64,000 nucleotides of DNA from Bacillus infantis. GTDB taxonomy: Bacteria > Bacillota > Bacilli > Bacillales > Cytobacillaceae. The stretch lies in NCBI RefSeq assembly GCF_020171945.1, contig NZ_JAIVAP010000005.1, positions 124,001-188,000 on the forward strand, in the 5' to 3' direction. How positions within the stretch are numbered: position 1 is the first letter of the stretch; each line of letters begins with the position of its first letter. The notes under the pieces were generated by a model. That model saw only the letters and a program-made list of their open reading frames with translations. It was not told the origin of the DNA and ran no database searches. The translations under genes and the position numbers were made by a program. Positions 36,160-43,988 of this stretch are shown in pieces.

Positions 36160-36771
36160 ATGGCGATTAATTTGCAAAAAGGACAAAGAGTAGATCTGAC
36201 AAAAGGAAATCCGGGATTATCGAAAATTATGGTCGGCCTCGGATGGGATCCGGTTGAAAACAAAGGAGGAGGCGGACTTCTCGGCTCTCTTTTCGGCGGA
36301 GGAGGAGGCGCCAATGTCGATTGTGATGCTTCAGTCATCATGCTTGGTGAGAATGATAAATTAAGGAATAACAGCGATGTAATCTATTTTGGGAACCTGA
36401 AAAGTTCTGATGGCAGTGTACAGCACACCGGTGATAATCTGACTGGAGAAGGAGATGGAGATGATGAGCAGATCAATGTAGATCTAAGCCGCGTCCCTTC
36501 ACACGTCCAGAAGCTTGTTTTTGTAGTGAACATCTATGATGCTGTTAAACGCAAGCAGCATTTCGGCATGATCCGCAATGCGTATATCCGCATTGTGAAT
36601 CCCATGGGCAGGGAAGAGCTTATCCACTATAACCTCACTGACGATTACAGCGGCAAGACAAGCCTGGTAGTCGGAGAATTGTACAGGCACGGAACTGATT
36701 GGAAATTTGCTGCAGTCGGAACAGGCACAAATGCACCAGGACTGTCTGATGTGGTACGCTCTTATACTTAA
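36160..36771 (+). CDS. terD: TerD family protein with glycine-rich insertion (second paralog)
   Basis: This 203-residue TerD-domain protein begins MAINLQKGQRVDLTKGNPGL. Between the first conserved block and the calcium-site strand it carries a glycine-rich insert (GGGGLLGSLFGGGGG, residues about 38-52), so DFDLD becomes NVDCDASVIML with one acidic ligand position altered. The second acidic loop ([15 protein letters not shown]) is intact. It is the least similar of the three TerD copies here and may have altered metal binding or partners. GAGGTG precedes the ATG. Confidence 0.93.
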   Translation: MAINLQKGQRVDLTKGNPGLSKIMVGLGWDPVENKGGGGLLGSLFGGGGGANVDCDASVIMLGENDKLRNNSDVIYFGNLKSSDGSVQHTGDNLTGEGDGDDEQINVDLSRVPSHVQKLVFVVNIYDAVKRKQHFGMIRNAYIRIVNPMGREELIHYNLTDDYSGKTSLVVGELYRHGTDWKFAAVGTGTNAPGLSDVVRSYT

Positions 36772-36824
36772 TAAGCTGGACTATTAGATAATAATTGAAA
36801 ACTATTAACAGAGGTGAAGAAAAA

Positions 36825-37403
36825 ATGAGCATCAATCTTTCTAAGGGGCAGCGCATCGATCTGACCAAAAGCAATCCGGGCCTGACAAAAGTGATCATAG
36901 GGCTTGGCTGGGACACTAACCGCTATTCAGGAGGCGGCGACTTTGACCTGGATGCGTCTGCATTCCTGGCTGATGAAAATGGAAAAGTCGTCCAGGACCA
37001 CGATTTTATTTTCTATAACAATCTTGTCCACCCAAGCGGCTCTGTGGAGCATACAGGGGATAACCGGACAGGGGAAGGCGACGGCGATGATGAGCAGATC
37101 AAAATCGACTTCAGCAAGGTCCCGGCCCATGTCCACCGCATTGCCATTACTGTCACAATCCACGATGCCGAGAGCCGCAGCCAGAACTTTGGCCAGGTAT
37201 CCAATTCTTTTGCCCGTGTAGTGAATGAAGACACAAACCAGGAAGTGCTCCGATTTGATCTGGGAGAAGATTTCTCCGTTGAAACGGCCGTTGTCATCTG
37301 TGAGCTGTACAGGCATGGAGGAGAATGGAAATTCAATGCTGTCGGCAGCGGTTTTTCCGGCGGTCTTGCTGCCCTGTGCAAAAATTTCGGCCTTGCCGTT
37401 TAA
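36825..37403 (+). CDS. terD: TerD family stress protein (third paralog)
   Basis: This 192-residue TerD protein is closely similar to the first copy (26771): [19 protein letters not shown] at the start, [11 protein letters not shown] and [16 protein letters not shown] at the calcium site, and [12 protein letters not shown] near the end. GAGGTG lies eight bases before the ATG at 36825; the frame upstream to 36795 lacks a site. It is the last gene of the Ter cluster and ends at a strong terminator. The near identity of both calcium loops to copy one suggests a recent or conserved duplication. Confidence 0.95.
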   Translation: MSINLSKGQRIDLTKSNPGLTKVIIGLGWDTNRYSGGGDFDLDASAFLADENGKVVQDHDFIFYNNLVHPSGSVEHTGDNRTGEGDGDDEQIKIDFSKVPAHVHRIAITVTIHDAESRSQNFGQVSNSFARVVNEDTNQEVLRFDLGEDFSVETAVVICELYRHGGEWKFNAVGSGFSGGLAALCKNFGLAV

Positions 37404-37416
37404 TTCTTATATACCC

Positions 37417-37446
37417 AAAAGCCCGGCATGCTGCCGGGCTTTTGCT
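37417..37446 (+). terminator. Terminator of the Ter cluster
   Basis: A perfect 12-base-pair stem (AAAAGCCCGGCA with its complement) around TGC runs into a T-rich tract. Confidence 0.92.
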
Positions 37447-37507
37447 TTTGGAAAAAATGAGAAATAACGCTTGTTATGAAACGGGTTTCATGCTTTATAA
37501 TTTTTAG

Positions 37508-37592
37508 GAAGAAAAGGGCGCCGCTTATCAGGAGCCGGCGTGACGCTGCAGGCGGCGTAACGGCATCAGTGAGCAGTAAGCTCTTTTCTATT
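37508..37592 (+). ncRNA. Unassigned structured GC-rich block upstream of the T-boxes
   Basis: Nested complementary arms are visible: AGAAAAG with CTTTTCT at the outside, GCTTA with TAAGC inside, and GCCG with CGGC further in, around a core rich in GGCGT-type motifs. The block lies between the Ter terminator and the T-box promoter and has no open frame with a start site. It matches no riboswitch class I know. It may be a small RNA, a degenerate element or a decayed leader. Confidence 0.3.
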
Positions 37593-37609
37593 GAAAATAA
37601 AAAATAGCA

Positions 37610-37639
37610 TTGACAATATAAAAGGTACTGGAATATAAT
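37610..37639 (+). promoter_or_regulatory. SigA promoter of the tandem T-box transcript
   Basis: A perfect TTGACA and a perfect TATAAT are separated by 18 bases, about 35 bases before the first T-box begins. Confidence 0.8.
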
Positions 37640-37671
37640 TCATTTAATCATTTTTTATAATTCCAATAAGC

Positions 37672-37915
37672 TGGGAAAAGGATATGAATCATTTCCGCTG
37701 CTTCTGACAGAGAAAAGGGCCGCCGGCTGAAAGCCCTTAGGAGAAAGAAATGAATTTACCGCCTTGGAGCTATCATGGGCAAAGTCCGTCTTTGGCCAAC
37801 CATGATCGGGAGACCGTTATCCTGTTTGAGCGCCGCATGCGATGCATGAGGCGGAATTAGGGTGGAACCACAGCCGCAATTGTCCCTTATACAGGGAAAA
37901 TTGCGGCTTTTTGTT
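37672..37915 (+). promoter_or_regulatory. T-box riboswitch 1 (threonine)
   Basis: The leader holds a Stem I (CATTT pairing with AAATG; AG-rich loop segments), a specifier loop containing TTTACCGCC with ACC (Thr) followed by a purine, and the T-box motif AGGGTGGAACCA at 37859-37870. Its TGGA bulge would pair with an uncharged tRNA ending in UCCA. A long terminator stem (AGCCGCAATTGTCCCT with its complement, 37872-37913) overlaps the antiterminator. Uncharged tRNA-Thr is predicted to permit readthrough. Confidence 0.9.
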
Positions 37916-37975
37916 GTTCTTAAAGGTTTTTCAAGGTGTTTGCGCTTTTTTCCTTATAAACAAATATAATATCGC

Positions 37976-38219
37976 GAAGAAAAGGACATGAATCATTTCC
38001 GCTGCTTCTGACAGAGAAAAGGGCCGCCGGCTGAAAGCCCTTAGGAGAAAGAGATGAATTTACCGCCTTGGAGCTATCATGGGGAAAGCTGAAGTCTGCA
38101 AAACCATGATCGGGAAACCGTTATCTTGTTTGAGCGCCGAATGCAATGCATGAGGCGGAATTAGGGTGGAACCACAGCCGCAATTGTCCCTTGGTACAGG
38201 GAGAATTGCGGCTTTTTTT
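37976..38219 (+). promoter_or_regulatory. T-box riboswitch 2 (threonine), tandem copy
   Basis: This is a nearly exact second copy of the first T-box, about 304 bases further on, with the same ACC specifier and the T-box motif at 38163-38174. Its own terminator stem spans 38176-38215 and is followed by seven T. The only divergent part is the loop region after the specifier. Two tandem threonine T-boxes recall the three tandem units in front of B. subtilis thrZ, so both must read through before the gene is expressed. Confidence 0.9.
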
Positions 38220-38224
38220 ATTTT

Positions 38225-38409
38225 GGTTGTGATAGTATACCTTGTTGATTTTGGGCTCATTCGTGTGAAACTTTGTTTCACATGCATTTCAGCACAGCTG
38301 AAATGCAGCCGGATATTCATTCTGCCGCCATGAAAGCTCGCTTTCTTGGCGGCAGAATGAATATCTGGCTAAAATGAGCCCAAAATCAACAACAATGTTT
38401 AACAAAGCC
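38225..38409. mobile_element. MITE-like palindromic element, copy 1
   Basis: This 185-base element has imperfect terminal inverted repeats of about 37 bases, with GTTGATTTTGGGCTCATT as the exact inner part at both ends. Inside are further hairpins: GTGAAAC/GTTTCAC, GCATTTCAGC/GCTGAAATGC and a long arm built on GATATTCATTCTGCCGCC. There is no open frame. It lies directly after the second T-box terminator and exactly before the truncated thrS coding remnant. A second copy in opposite orientation lies at 41994-42134. Confidence 0.8.
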
Positions 38410-38435
38410 TTTATTTTAGATTAGGAGGAATTAAA

Positions 38436-39649
38436 ATGTCAATTAAAGCAGAAGCAGAAAAGAGAAATCACAGAAAACTGGGGGCTGAGCTTGACCTATT
38501 CATGTTCAGGGAAGAAGCACCGGGAATGCCCTTTTATCTTCCAAAGGGGATGCAGGTAAGAAACATTCTGGAAAACCTATGGAAACAAAAACATCAAGTA
38601 GCAGGCTATCATGAGGTCAGACACCGATCATGATGAAGCAGGCTTTATGGGAGCAGTCGGGGCACTGGGACCACTATCATGAGAATATGTATTTTTCAAA
38701 AGTTGATGAACATGATTATGCGATAAAGCCGATGAGCTGCCCTGGTGCTGTATTGATTTTCAGCAGCAAAAGGAGGAGCTACCGGGAGCTGCCTATCCGG
38801 TATGCTGAGCTGGGGCTCGTTCACCGCCATGAACTATCAGGTTCACTTAATGGGCTTTTGCGGGTAAGATCCTTCACACAAGATGATGCCCACCTGTTTG
38901 TAAGGGAAGATCAAATAAAAGAAGAAGCAGCAAAAGTGCTGGAGCTGGTGCACGAATTTTATTCTCTGTTCGGCTTTGAATATAAGGTAGAGCTTTCTAC
39001 TAAGCCTGCTGAATCCATGGGTTCGGAAGAAACTTGGAATCTGGCAGAAGCTGCATTAGAATCGGTCCTGCAGGAAAAGGGCATCCCTTTTGAAATTAAT
39101 CCTGGCGACGGAGCATTCTATGGCCCGAAAATCGACTTCCATATCACTGATTCACTGGGAAGAAGCTGGCAATGCGGAACTGTTCAGCTTGATTTTCAAA
39201 TGCCAGAGCAATTCGGCTGCCAATATATCGGCGAAGACAATCTGGCTCACAGGCCAATCATGATCCACCGTGCCATTTACGGATCGATCGAAAGGTTCCT
39301 TGCCATCTTGATCGAGCATTTCGCAGGAGATTTTCCTTTCTGGCTTGCACCGGTCCAGGCCATGGTACTTCCGGTTTCTGAGGCTCATATCGGCTATGCA
39401 ATGGAAGTCAGATCCCATCTTGAGAAAGCCGGCTGCAGGATTGACATTGACAGCAGGGCAGAAAAGCTGGGCTTCAAAATCAGGGAAGCAGAGCTTCAGA
39501 AAGTTCCTTATATGATCATCATCGGAGACAAGGAAAAAGAGGAGGGGGGAGCTGCCTTGAGGAGAAAGGGGGCAGGAAATCTTGGAGTATTTGATCTGCA
39601 GGAACTGCTGGACAGATTTAGGGATGAAAATAGACCCGGAAGTAAGTAA
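38436..39649 (+). pseudogene. thrZ: Truncated, frameshifted threonyl-tRNA synthetase (ThrZ-like)
   Basis: The frame 38436-38633 and the frame 38630-39649 together encode the aminoacylation and anticodon-binding domains of class II ThrRS. The TGS and editing domains (about 240 N-terminal residues) are absent. Class II landmarks are EEAPGMPFYLPKGM, LRVRSFTQDDAHLF and the late GFKIREAELQKVPY. The zinc/substrate ligands Cys (MSCPGAV), His (HRHELSG) and His (MIHRAIYG) are kept. One missing base near 38619-38622 (AGACACC where AGAACACC is expected) breaks the frame. A good AGGAGG sits seven bases before ATG 38436. With tandem threonine T-boxes upstream it is the ThrZ-type backup gene. It is non-functional unless the frameshift is a sequencing error, and then still lacks editing. 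Confidence 0.85.
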
Positions 39650-39659
39650 GGGATAGAAC

Positions 39660-39686
39660 GGGGGTCTTACAGGACCCCTTCTTTTC
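39660..39686 (+). terminator. Terminator after the ThrRS remnant
   Basis: GGGGTC and GACCCC pair around TTACAG and are followed by TTCTTTT. The rest of the gap to the metalloprotease gene (39687-39957) holds a TATAAT-like -10 near 39880 without a good -35 and nothing else I can support. Confidence 0.8.
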
Positions 39687-39957
39687 CAAGTTACTGATTC
39701 GGAAAAATTAAGAGGATTAGAGCCTCAAGATAAAAGAGACAAGCCATTCTAAAGCTAAAGATCCTGAACATCAATTCAGCTTAACAGCAAGCCTCTGAAA
39801 ATACCCATCCTGCCGCGCTTCTGTAAAACTTCCTGAAATTGCCCATGAATCGCGGCCTTTTTACCCAAAATGATATGCTATAATATTTTCATATATACAT
39901 AGATAGCAGGCAGCAAATGGGGCAGGAAGCGTCTGAGAATGGACAGAAGGTGATAGC

Positions 39958-40662
39958 ATGAGATTCAGGATTTTTTTTCTGCTTATAGTAGTGGCTTCCC
40001 TGGCGCTGATGGGAAATTCCCAGGCAGCGATGGGAGGTATAAAACTTAAAGATTTCCCTGGCAACTCTGAGCTTGCCAGCTCCCTGTCTCTTCATTCAGG
40101 ACAGGATCTGGGCAGGATTATTACTCTTCCTTTGGAGGAATTCGATCAGGAGGAAGCGGCAAGAATGATAGAAAGACTGGATCAGCTTCCCTCATCCTTG
40201 CTGTCTAAAATCAGAAAAGAAGGCATCTCGCTTAAGCTTTTTACAGGACAGCTCACAGATAATCCCACTGCAAGCCATCTGGCAGGCTTGACTCCCAGGG
40301 GCTATCAGAATAAAGAAACGACCTGGGATGATGTACCCGGAATCGGCGGGGGACGGACTGTCCTTGTAAAGATCGGCTACAGCGGCAAAGGCATGGGGCA
40401 TGGATCTGTCAATCTGGAGCTCCATGAGCTGGCACATTCGGTTGACCGCTTTGTCTTAAGCGAGATCCGCTTCAACAGAAAGTTCCAGGGTATCTGGAAA
40501 GAGGAGAAGGCTAAGCTGTTTCCCGGCCAGCCTTACTTCCTTTCATTCCCTGAAGAATATTTTGCTGAAACGTTCGCCATGTATTATATGGGCGGGGAAG
40601 AGCATTTGAGGTTAAAAGAAATGGCCCCGCTCACCTGGCAGTTTTTCAGCACGCTAAATTAA
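39958..40662 (+). CDS. Secreted anthrax-lethal-factor-like (ATLF/PPEP-type) metalloprotease
   Basis: This 234-residue protein starts with a signal peptide (MRFRIFFLLIVVASLALMGN, cleavage near SQA-A). The zinc site is HELAH in the segment VNLELHELAHSVDRF near residue 160. The distal ligand Glu lies in PEEYFAETFAMYYMG near residue 205. This pattern is that of the lethal-factor catalytic domain and the related Pro-Pro endopeptidases of Clostridium and Paenibacillus, which are secreted and cut cell-surface proteins. The substrate here is unknown. AGAAGGTG precedes the ATG. It stands alone between the ThrRS remnant and thyA. Confidence 0.82.
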   Translation: MRFRIFFLLIVVASLALMGNSQAAMGGIKLKDFPGNSELASSLSLHSGQDLGRIITLPLEEFDQEEAARMIERLDQLPSSLLSKIRKEGISLKLFTGQLTDNPTASHLAGLTPRGYQNKETTWDDVPGIGGGRTVLVKIGYSGKGMGHGSVNLELHELAHSVDRFVLSEIRFNRKFQGIWKEEKAKLFPGQPYFLSFPEEYFAETFAMYYMGGEEHLRLKEMAPLTWQFFSTLN

Positions 40663-40687
40663 CGATTCATATTAGGAGGTCAATGGA

Positions 40688-41482
40688 ATGGAGCAGTATT
40701 TACAGCTTTGCAGGCATGTACTGGAAAAGGGTACAATCAAAGAAGACCGGACGGGAACCGGCACAATCAGCACTTTCGGGTATCAGATGCGATTCGATCT
40801 GCAGGAAGGCTTCCCATTGGTCACAACAAAGAAACTGCATCTCAGGTCGATCATCCATGAGCTTCTTTGGTTTCTGACTGGAGACACCAATGTGAAATAT
40901 CTTCAGGATAACGGGGTCAGGATCTGGAATGAGTGGGCCGATGAGGAAGGGAATCTCGGGCCTGTATATGGCCATCAATGGAGATCCTGGACCGGTGCGG
41001 ACGGGAAAACGGTTGACCAGATCAGTGAGCTGATCAGCTCAATCAAGAATAATCCTGATTCAAGAAGGCTGATTGTTAATGCGTGGAACGTATCTGAAAT
41101 CGGCAATATGGCGCTGCCTCCCTGCCATTGCCTTTTCCAGTTCTATGTGGCGGACGGCAAGCTGTCCTGCCAGCTTTATCAGCGGTCTGCCGATGTATTC
41201 CTGGGGGTGCCGTTCAATATCGCTTCATATGCCCTCCTGACACATATGGTCGCCCATGTCTGTGATCTGGAGCCCGGAGAATTCATCCATTCGTTCGGCG
41301 ATGTTCATATCTACCGTAATCATGTTGAACAGGTAAACCTTCAGCTTTCAAGGGAGCCTTTCAAGCTGCCACAGCTGAAATTCGCCCGCAAGGTTGAGGA
41401 TATCTTCAGCTTTAAATATGAAGATTTCATCCTGGAAGGCTATGAATCACATCCTCATATTAAAGGAGTTGTCAGTGTTTGA
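40688..41482 (+). CDS. thyA: Thymidylate synthase (ThyA/ThyB type)
   Basis: This 264-residue enzyme converts dUMP to dTMP with methylene-THF. The catalytic Cys is in [12 protein letters not shown], the nucleotide-binding Arg/Ser region is [13 protein letters not shown], and [20 protein letters not shown] is diagnostic. Length equals E. coli ThyA and B. subtilis ThyB; by position the B. subtilis name would be thyB. AGGAGGT lies seven bases before the ATG at 40688. It overlaps dfrA by four bases (TTGA). Confidence 0.97.
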   Translation: MEQYLQLCRHVLEKGTIKEDRTGTGTISTFGYQMRFDLQEGFPLVTTKKLHLRSIIHELLWFLTGDTNVKYLQDNGVRIWNEWADEEGNLGPVYGHQWRSWTGADGKTVDQISELISSIKNNPDSRRLIVNAWNVSEIGNMALPPCHCLFQFYVADGKLSCQLYQRSADVFLGVPFNIASYALLTHMVAHVCDLEPGEFIHSFGDVHIYRNHVEQVNLQLSREPFKLPQLKFARKVEDIFSFKYEDFILEGYESHPHIKGVVSV

Positions 41483-41976
41483 TTTCTCTGCTTTGGGCCA
41501 TGGACGAAAACTCTGCCATCGGCAACAACAATGATCTGCCCTGGCGCCTGCCGGAGGACCTGAAGTATTTCAAGCGGGTTACGATGGGCCATTCGATTGC
41601 TATGGGCAGGAAAACCTGGGTTTCTATAGGCCGGCCTTTGCCTGGCCGGGAAAACATCGTGCTGACGCGGGACAGTGGATTCTCCTGCGAGGGCTGCACC
41701 ATTTTCTATTCTTTTGATGAATTTCTTGCAGACTGCAGGGAAAAAAGTGATCAGGAGATCTTCATCATTGGCGGGGCTGAAATCTTTAAGTTGGCCCTCC
41801 CAGCTGCCGACAGGCTTTATCTGACGATGATCCATGATAAGTTTGAAGCTGATACCTTCTTTCCTGAGATTGATTGGAAGGAATGGCAATTGGAGAGCCG
41901 GGATAAAGGCGCCCGCGATGAAAAAAATCCCTACGATTATGAATTTTTGGTTTACACAAGAAAAGAACAGCCATGA
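41479..41976 (+). CDS. dfrA: Dihydrofolate reductase
   Basis: This 165-residue enzyme regenerates tetrahydrofolate from the dihydrofolate made by ThyA. Motifs are [25 protein letters not shown] in two runs ([12 protein letters not shown] then [12 protein letters not shown]), [16 protein letters not shown] and FIIGGAEIF. The start is TTG at 41479, overlapping the thyA stop as TTGA, with AAAGGAG ten bases upstream, so it is translationally coupled. This fits the needed pairing of both activities. The terminator stem begins inside its last codons. Confidence 0.96.
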   Translation: MISLLWAMDENSAIGNNNDLPWRLPEDLKYFKRVTMGHSIAMGRKTWVSIGRPLPGRENIVLTRDSGFSCEGCTIFYSFDEFLADCREKSDQEIFIIGGAEIFKLALPAADRLYLTMIHDKFEADTFFPEIDWKEWQLESRDKGARDEKNPYDYEFLVYTRKEQP

Positions 41977-41993
41977 GGCTGTTCTTTTTCTTT
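41964..41993 (+). terminator. Terminator of thyA-dfrA
   Basis: GAACAGCC and GGCTGTTC pair around ATGA and are followed by five T; the stem overlaps the dfrA stop codon. Confidence 0.88.
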
Positions 41994-42134
41994 GGCTTTG
42001 TTAAACATTGTTGTTGATTTTGGGCTCATTTTAGCCTGATATTCATCCTGCCGCATTTCAGCTGTGCTGAAATGCGTGTGAAACAGAGTTTCATGCGAAT
42101 GAGCCCAAAATCAACAAGGTACACTAACACAGCC
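41994..42134. mobile_element. MITE-like palindromic element, copy 2 (inverted)
   Basis: This 141-base element is the reverse-complement relative of the 38225-38409 element. The outer arms, including GGCTTTGTTAAACATTG and GTTGATTTTGGGCTCATT, match copy 1. It lacks the long internal GCCGCC hairpin arm, which accounts for most of the length difference. It abuts the dfrA terminator. The open frame 42072-42386 running through it is not a gene. Confidence 0.8.
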
Positions 42135-42140
42135 TTTTCT

Positions 42141-42359
42141 TCAGATTTCTTCCAGCTGTTCAAGCATGCTGCGGAATTGACTAGGATCGCAGAAATCTTC
42201 TTCGTGAAAATTGTTTTTCACCCATTGAATCAGGTCTTCTCTATTATTGAAAACTTCACCGCTTGTATCCGCCTTCCTGATCATATAGCGGCCATTGTCT
42301 TCATCGGCCGTTACTTCCACAGGCAGCCTGCTGTCAAGGCTGCAGAGCGAAAATTCCAT
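42141..42359 (-). CDS. Small acidic hypothetical protein
   Basis: This 72-residue protein begins MEFSLCSLDSRLPVEVTADE and ends with an acidic helix (FRSMLEQLEEI). It looks like a small soluble alpha/beta protein. GGAGGG lies eight bases before the ATG, supporting translation. It is divergent from ilvA and shares its promoter region. No family is recognised. Its 3' end lies beside the second MITE-like element. Confidence 0.68.
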   Translation of the reverse strand: MEFSLCSLDSRLPVEVTADEDNGRYMIRKADTSGEVFNNREDLIQWVKNNFHEEDFCDPSQFRSMLEQLEEI

Positions 42360-42492
42360 TGTGTCCGCCCTCCTTCGGCTTTTTAATTCTATATTCCCTT
42401 AATGGCGAAAAAATGCCCAGCTCGGCAATCTTTTTAATAGTATATGCATAATAAGGAACCCGACTCTCTTTTCTTGTAATATAAAAAAGGTA

Positions 42493-42538
42493 AATTTTTT
42501 GACTATTCTGTTGATTAATGATTCTGCCGTGGTATAAT
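42493..42538 (+). promoter_or_regulatory. ilvA promoter with weak CodY-like box
   Basis: TTGATT (42511-42516) and a perfect TATAAT (42533-42538) are spaced by 16 bases, with an extended TG before the -10. Just upstream AATTTTTTGACTATT (42493-42507) matches the CodY consensus at 12 of 15 positions, in the same place relative to the -35 as at ilvD. The promoter is convincing; the operator is tentative. Confidence 0.55.
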
Positions 42539-42571
42539 GTACAAATTATAACGGCAGAAATGAGGTAGGAT

Positions 42572-43840
42572 ATGGAACAGAAATTAATGAAAAAAAAATG
42601 GGTGCAGCTGGAGGATATACTTATTGCATACCAGCAGCTCAAGGATATCGTTGCCCATACGCCGCTGCAGAAAAATGACCGGCTGTCGGAAAAGTATAAT
42701 TGCAATGTGTATTTAAAAAGGGAAGATCTCCAGCATGTAAGGAGCTTCAAACTTCGAGGCGCCTATTACAGCATGAAATCACTGGGAGAAGAAAAGCTTG
42801 CAAAAGGAGTCGTCTGTGCGAGTGCAGGCAATCACGCCCAGGGTGTCGCTTTTTCCTGCAGGCAGCTGGGGATCAAAGGCAAAATCTTTATGCCGGCCAC
42901 AACCCCACGGCAGAAGGTGAGCCAGGTTGAACTGTTTGGAAGGGGACATGTGGATATCATTTTGACAGGGGATACCTTCGATGACTCTTATAAAGAAGCC
43001 GTAAAATGTGCAGAGGATGAGCAGATGGCTTTCGTCCATCCATTTGATGATGAGAAGATCATTGCCGGGCAAGGCACTGCCGCTGTTGAAATACTGAATG
43101 ACTGTGAAGAGCCGATCGATTTTGTTTTTGCCAGCATAGGCGGCGGCGGATTGATGGCCGGCCTCAGTACATATTTCAACAGCGTCTCGCCCCTGACAAA
43201 GATGATCGGCGTTGAGCCTGCCGGTGCAGCTTCCATGAAGGAGTCCTGCCTTTACGGCTCTGTGACCCCGCTTGCTGATATCGACAAATTTATTGACGGG
43301 GCCGCTGTTAAAAGTGTCGGAGAAAAAACCTTCGATATTTGCAGCGAGCTGGTTGAAGATATTGTATTGGTCCCTGAAGGGAAGGTCTGCACCTCGATTT
43401 TGGAGCTGTATAATGAGCATGCAATCGTAGCGGAGCCAGCAGGCGCCATGCCGATTGCCGCCCTTGATCTCTATCGTGAAGAGATAGCCGGAAAGACAGT
43501 TGTATGTGTCGTAAGCGGCGGAAATAATGATATAGGGCGGATGCAGGAAATCAAGGAAAGATCGCTTCTATATGAAGGGCTTCTGTGCTATTTTATCGTG
43601 AATTTTCCCCAGCGGGCTGGTGCACTGCGGGAGTTCCTCGATGAGGTCCTCGGACCTTCCGATGATATTACAAGATTTGAGTACACGAAGAAAAACAATA
43701 AAGAAAACGGGCCGGCACTTGTCGGCATTGAACTTAAGGATAAAGAAGACTATGCCGGCCTGATAAAAAGGATGAACAAAAAAGCCTTTGCTTTTACGGA
43801 AATCAATAAAGACAGCAATCTTTTCCACCTGCTGATTTAA
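42572..43840 (+). CDS. ilvA: Threonine ammonia-lyase (threonine deaminase)
   Basis: This 422-residue PLP enzyme converts threonine to 2-oxobutanoate, the first step to isoleucine. The Schiff-base lysine is Lys60 in VRSFKLRGAYYS. The PLP phosphate loop is ASIGGGGLMAG, and ASAGNHAQGVA is conserved in the family. A C-terminal ACT-like regulatory region (from about residue 330, NFPQRAGALREFLDEVL) is consistent with feedback control by isoleucine. GAGGT precedes the ATG. It is monocistronic and ends at a terminator. Confidence 0.96.
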   Translation: MEQKLMKKKWVQLEDILIAYQQLKDIVAHTPLQKNDRLSEKYNCNVYLKREDLQHVRSFKLRGAYYSMKSLGEEKLAKGVVCASAGNHAQGVAFSCRQLGIKGKIFMPATTPRQKVSQVELFGRGHVDIILTGDTFDDSYKEAVKCAEDEQMAFVHPFDDEKIIAGQGTAAVEILNDCEEPIDFVFASIGGGGLMAGLSTYFNSVSPLTKMIGVEPAGAASMKESCLYGSVTPLADIDKFIDGAAVKSVGEKTFDICSELVEDIVLVPEGKVCTSILELYNEHAIVAEPAGAMPIAALDLYREEIAGKTVVCVVSGGNNDIGRMQEIKERSLLYEGLLCYFIVNFPQRAGALREFLDEVLGPSDDITRFEYTKKNNKENGPALVGIELKDKEDYAGLIKRMNKKAFAFTEINKDSNLFHLLI

Positions 43841-43842
43841 AT

Positions 43843-43869
43843 AACCCCCCTGTGCCCCGGGGGGTTTTT
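43843..43869 (+). terminator. Terminator of ilvA
   Basis: AACCCCCC and GGGGGGTT form an eight-base-pair stem followed by five T in total. Confidence 0.88.
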
Positions 43870-43988
43870 AATTGCATTAATGTTCTTAATAAAGTACAAT
43901 TTTGTTATCAAAAAAGTTTTGAAGTTTCTTCTTTTTGAGAATGGGAGATCATGATAATAATTTAAAAAGGATAGGAAGCGGTGAGTCC

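Noticed and set aside
38060-38320. Minus-strand frame over the second T-box
   Set aside because: It is the complement of conserved riboswitch and palindrome sequence, so it is not coding.
38600-38650. Programmed -1 frameshift in the ThrRS gene
   Set aside because: No slippery heptamer or downstream pseudoknot-like pairing is visible at AGACACC; loss of one A is simpler.
42072-42386. 104-residue plus-strand frame
   Set aside because: It runs through the MITE-like element and antisense to the better supported 42141-42359 gene, and has no start site.
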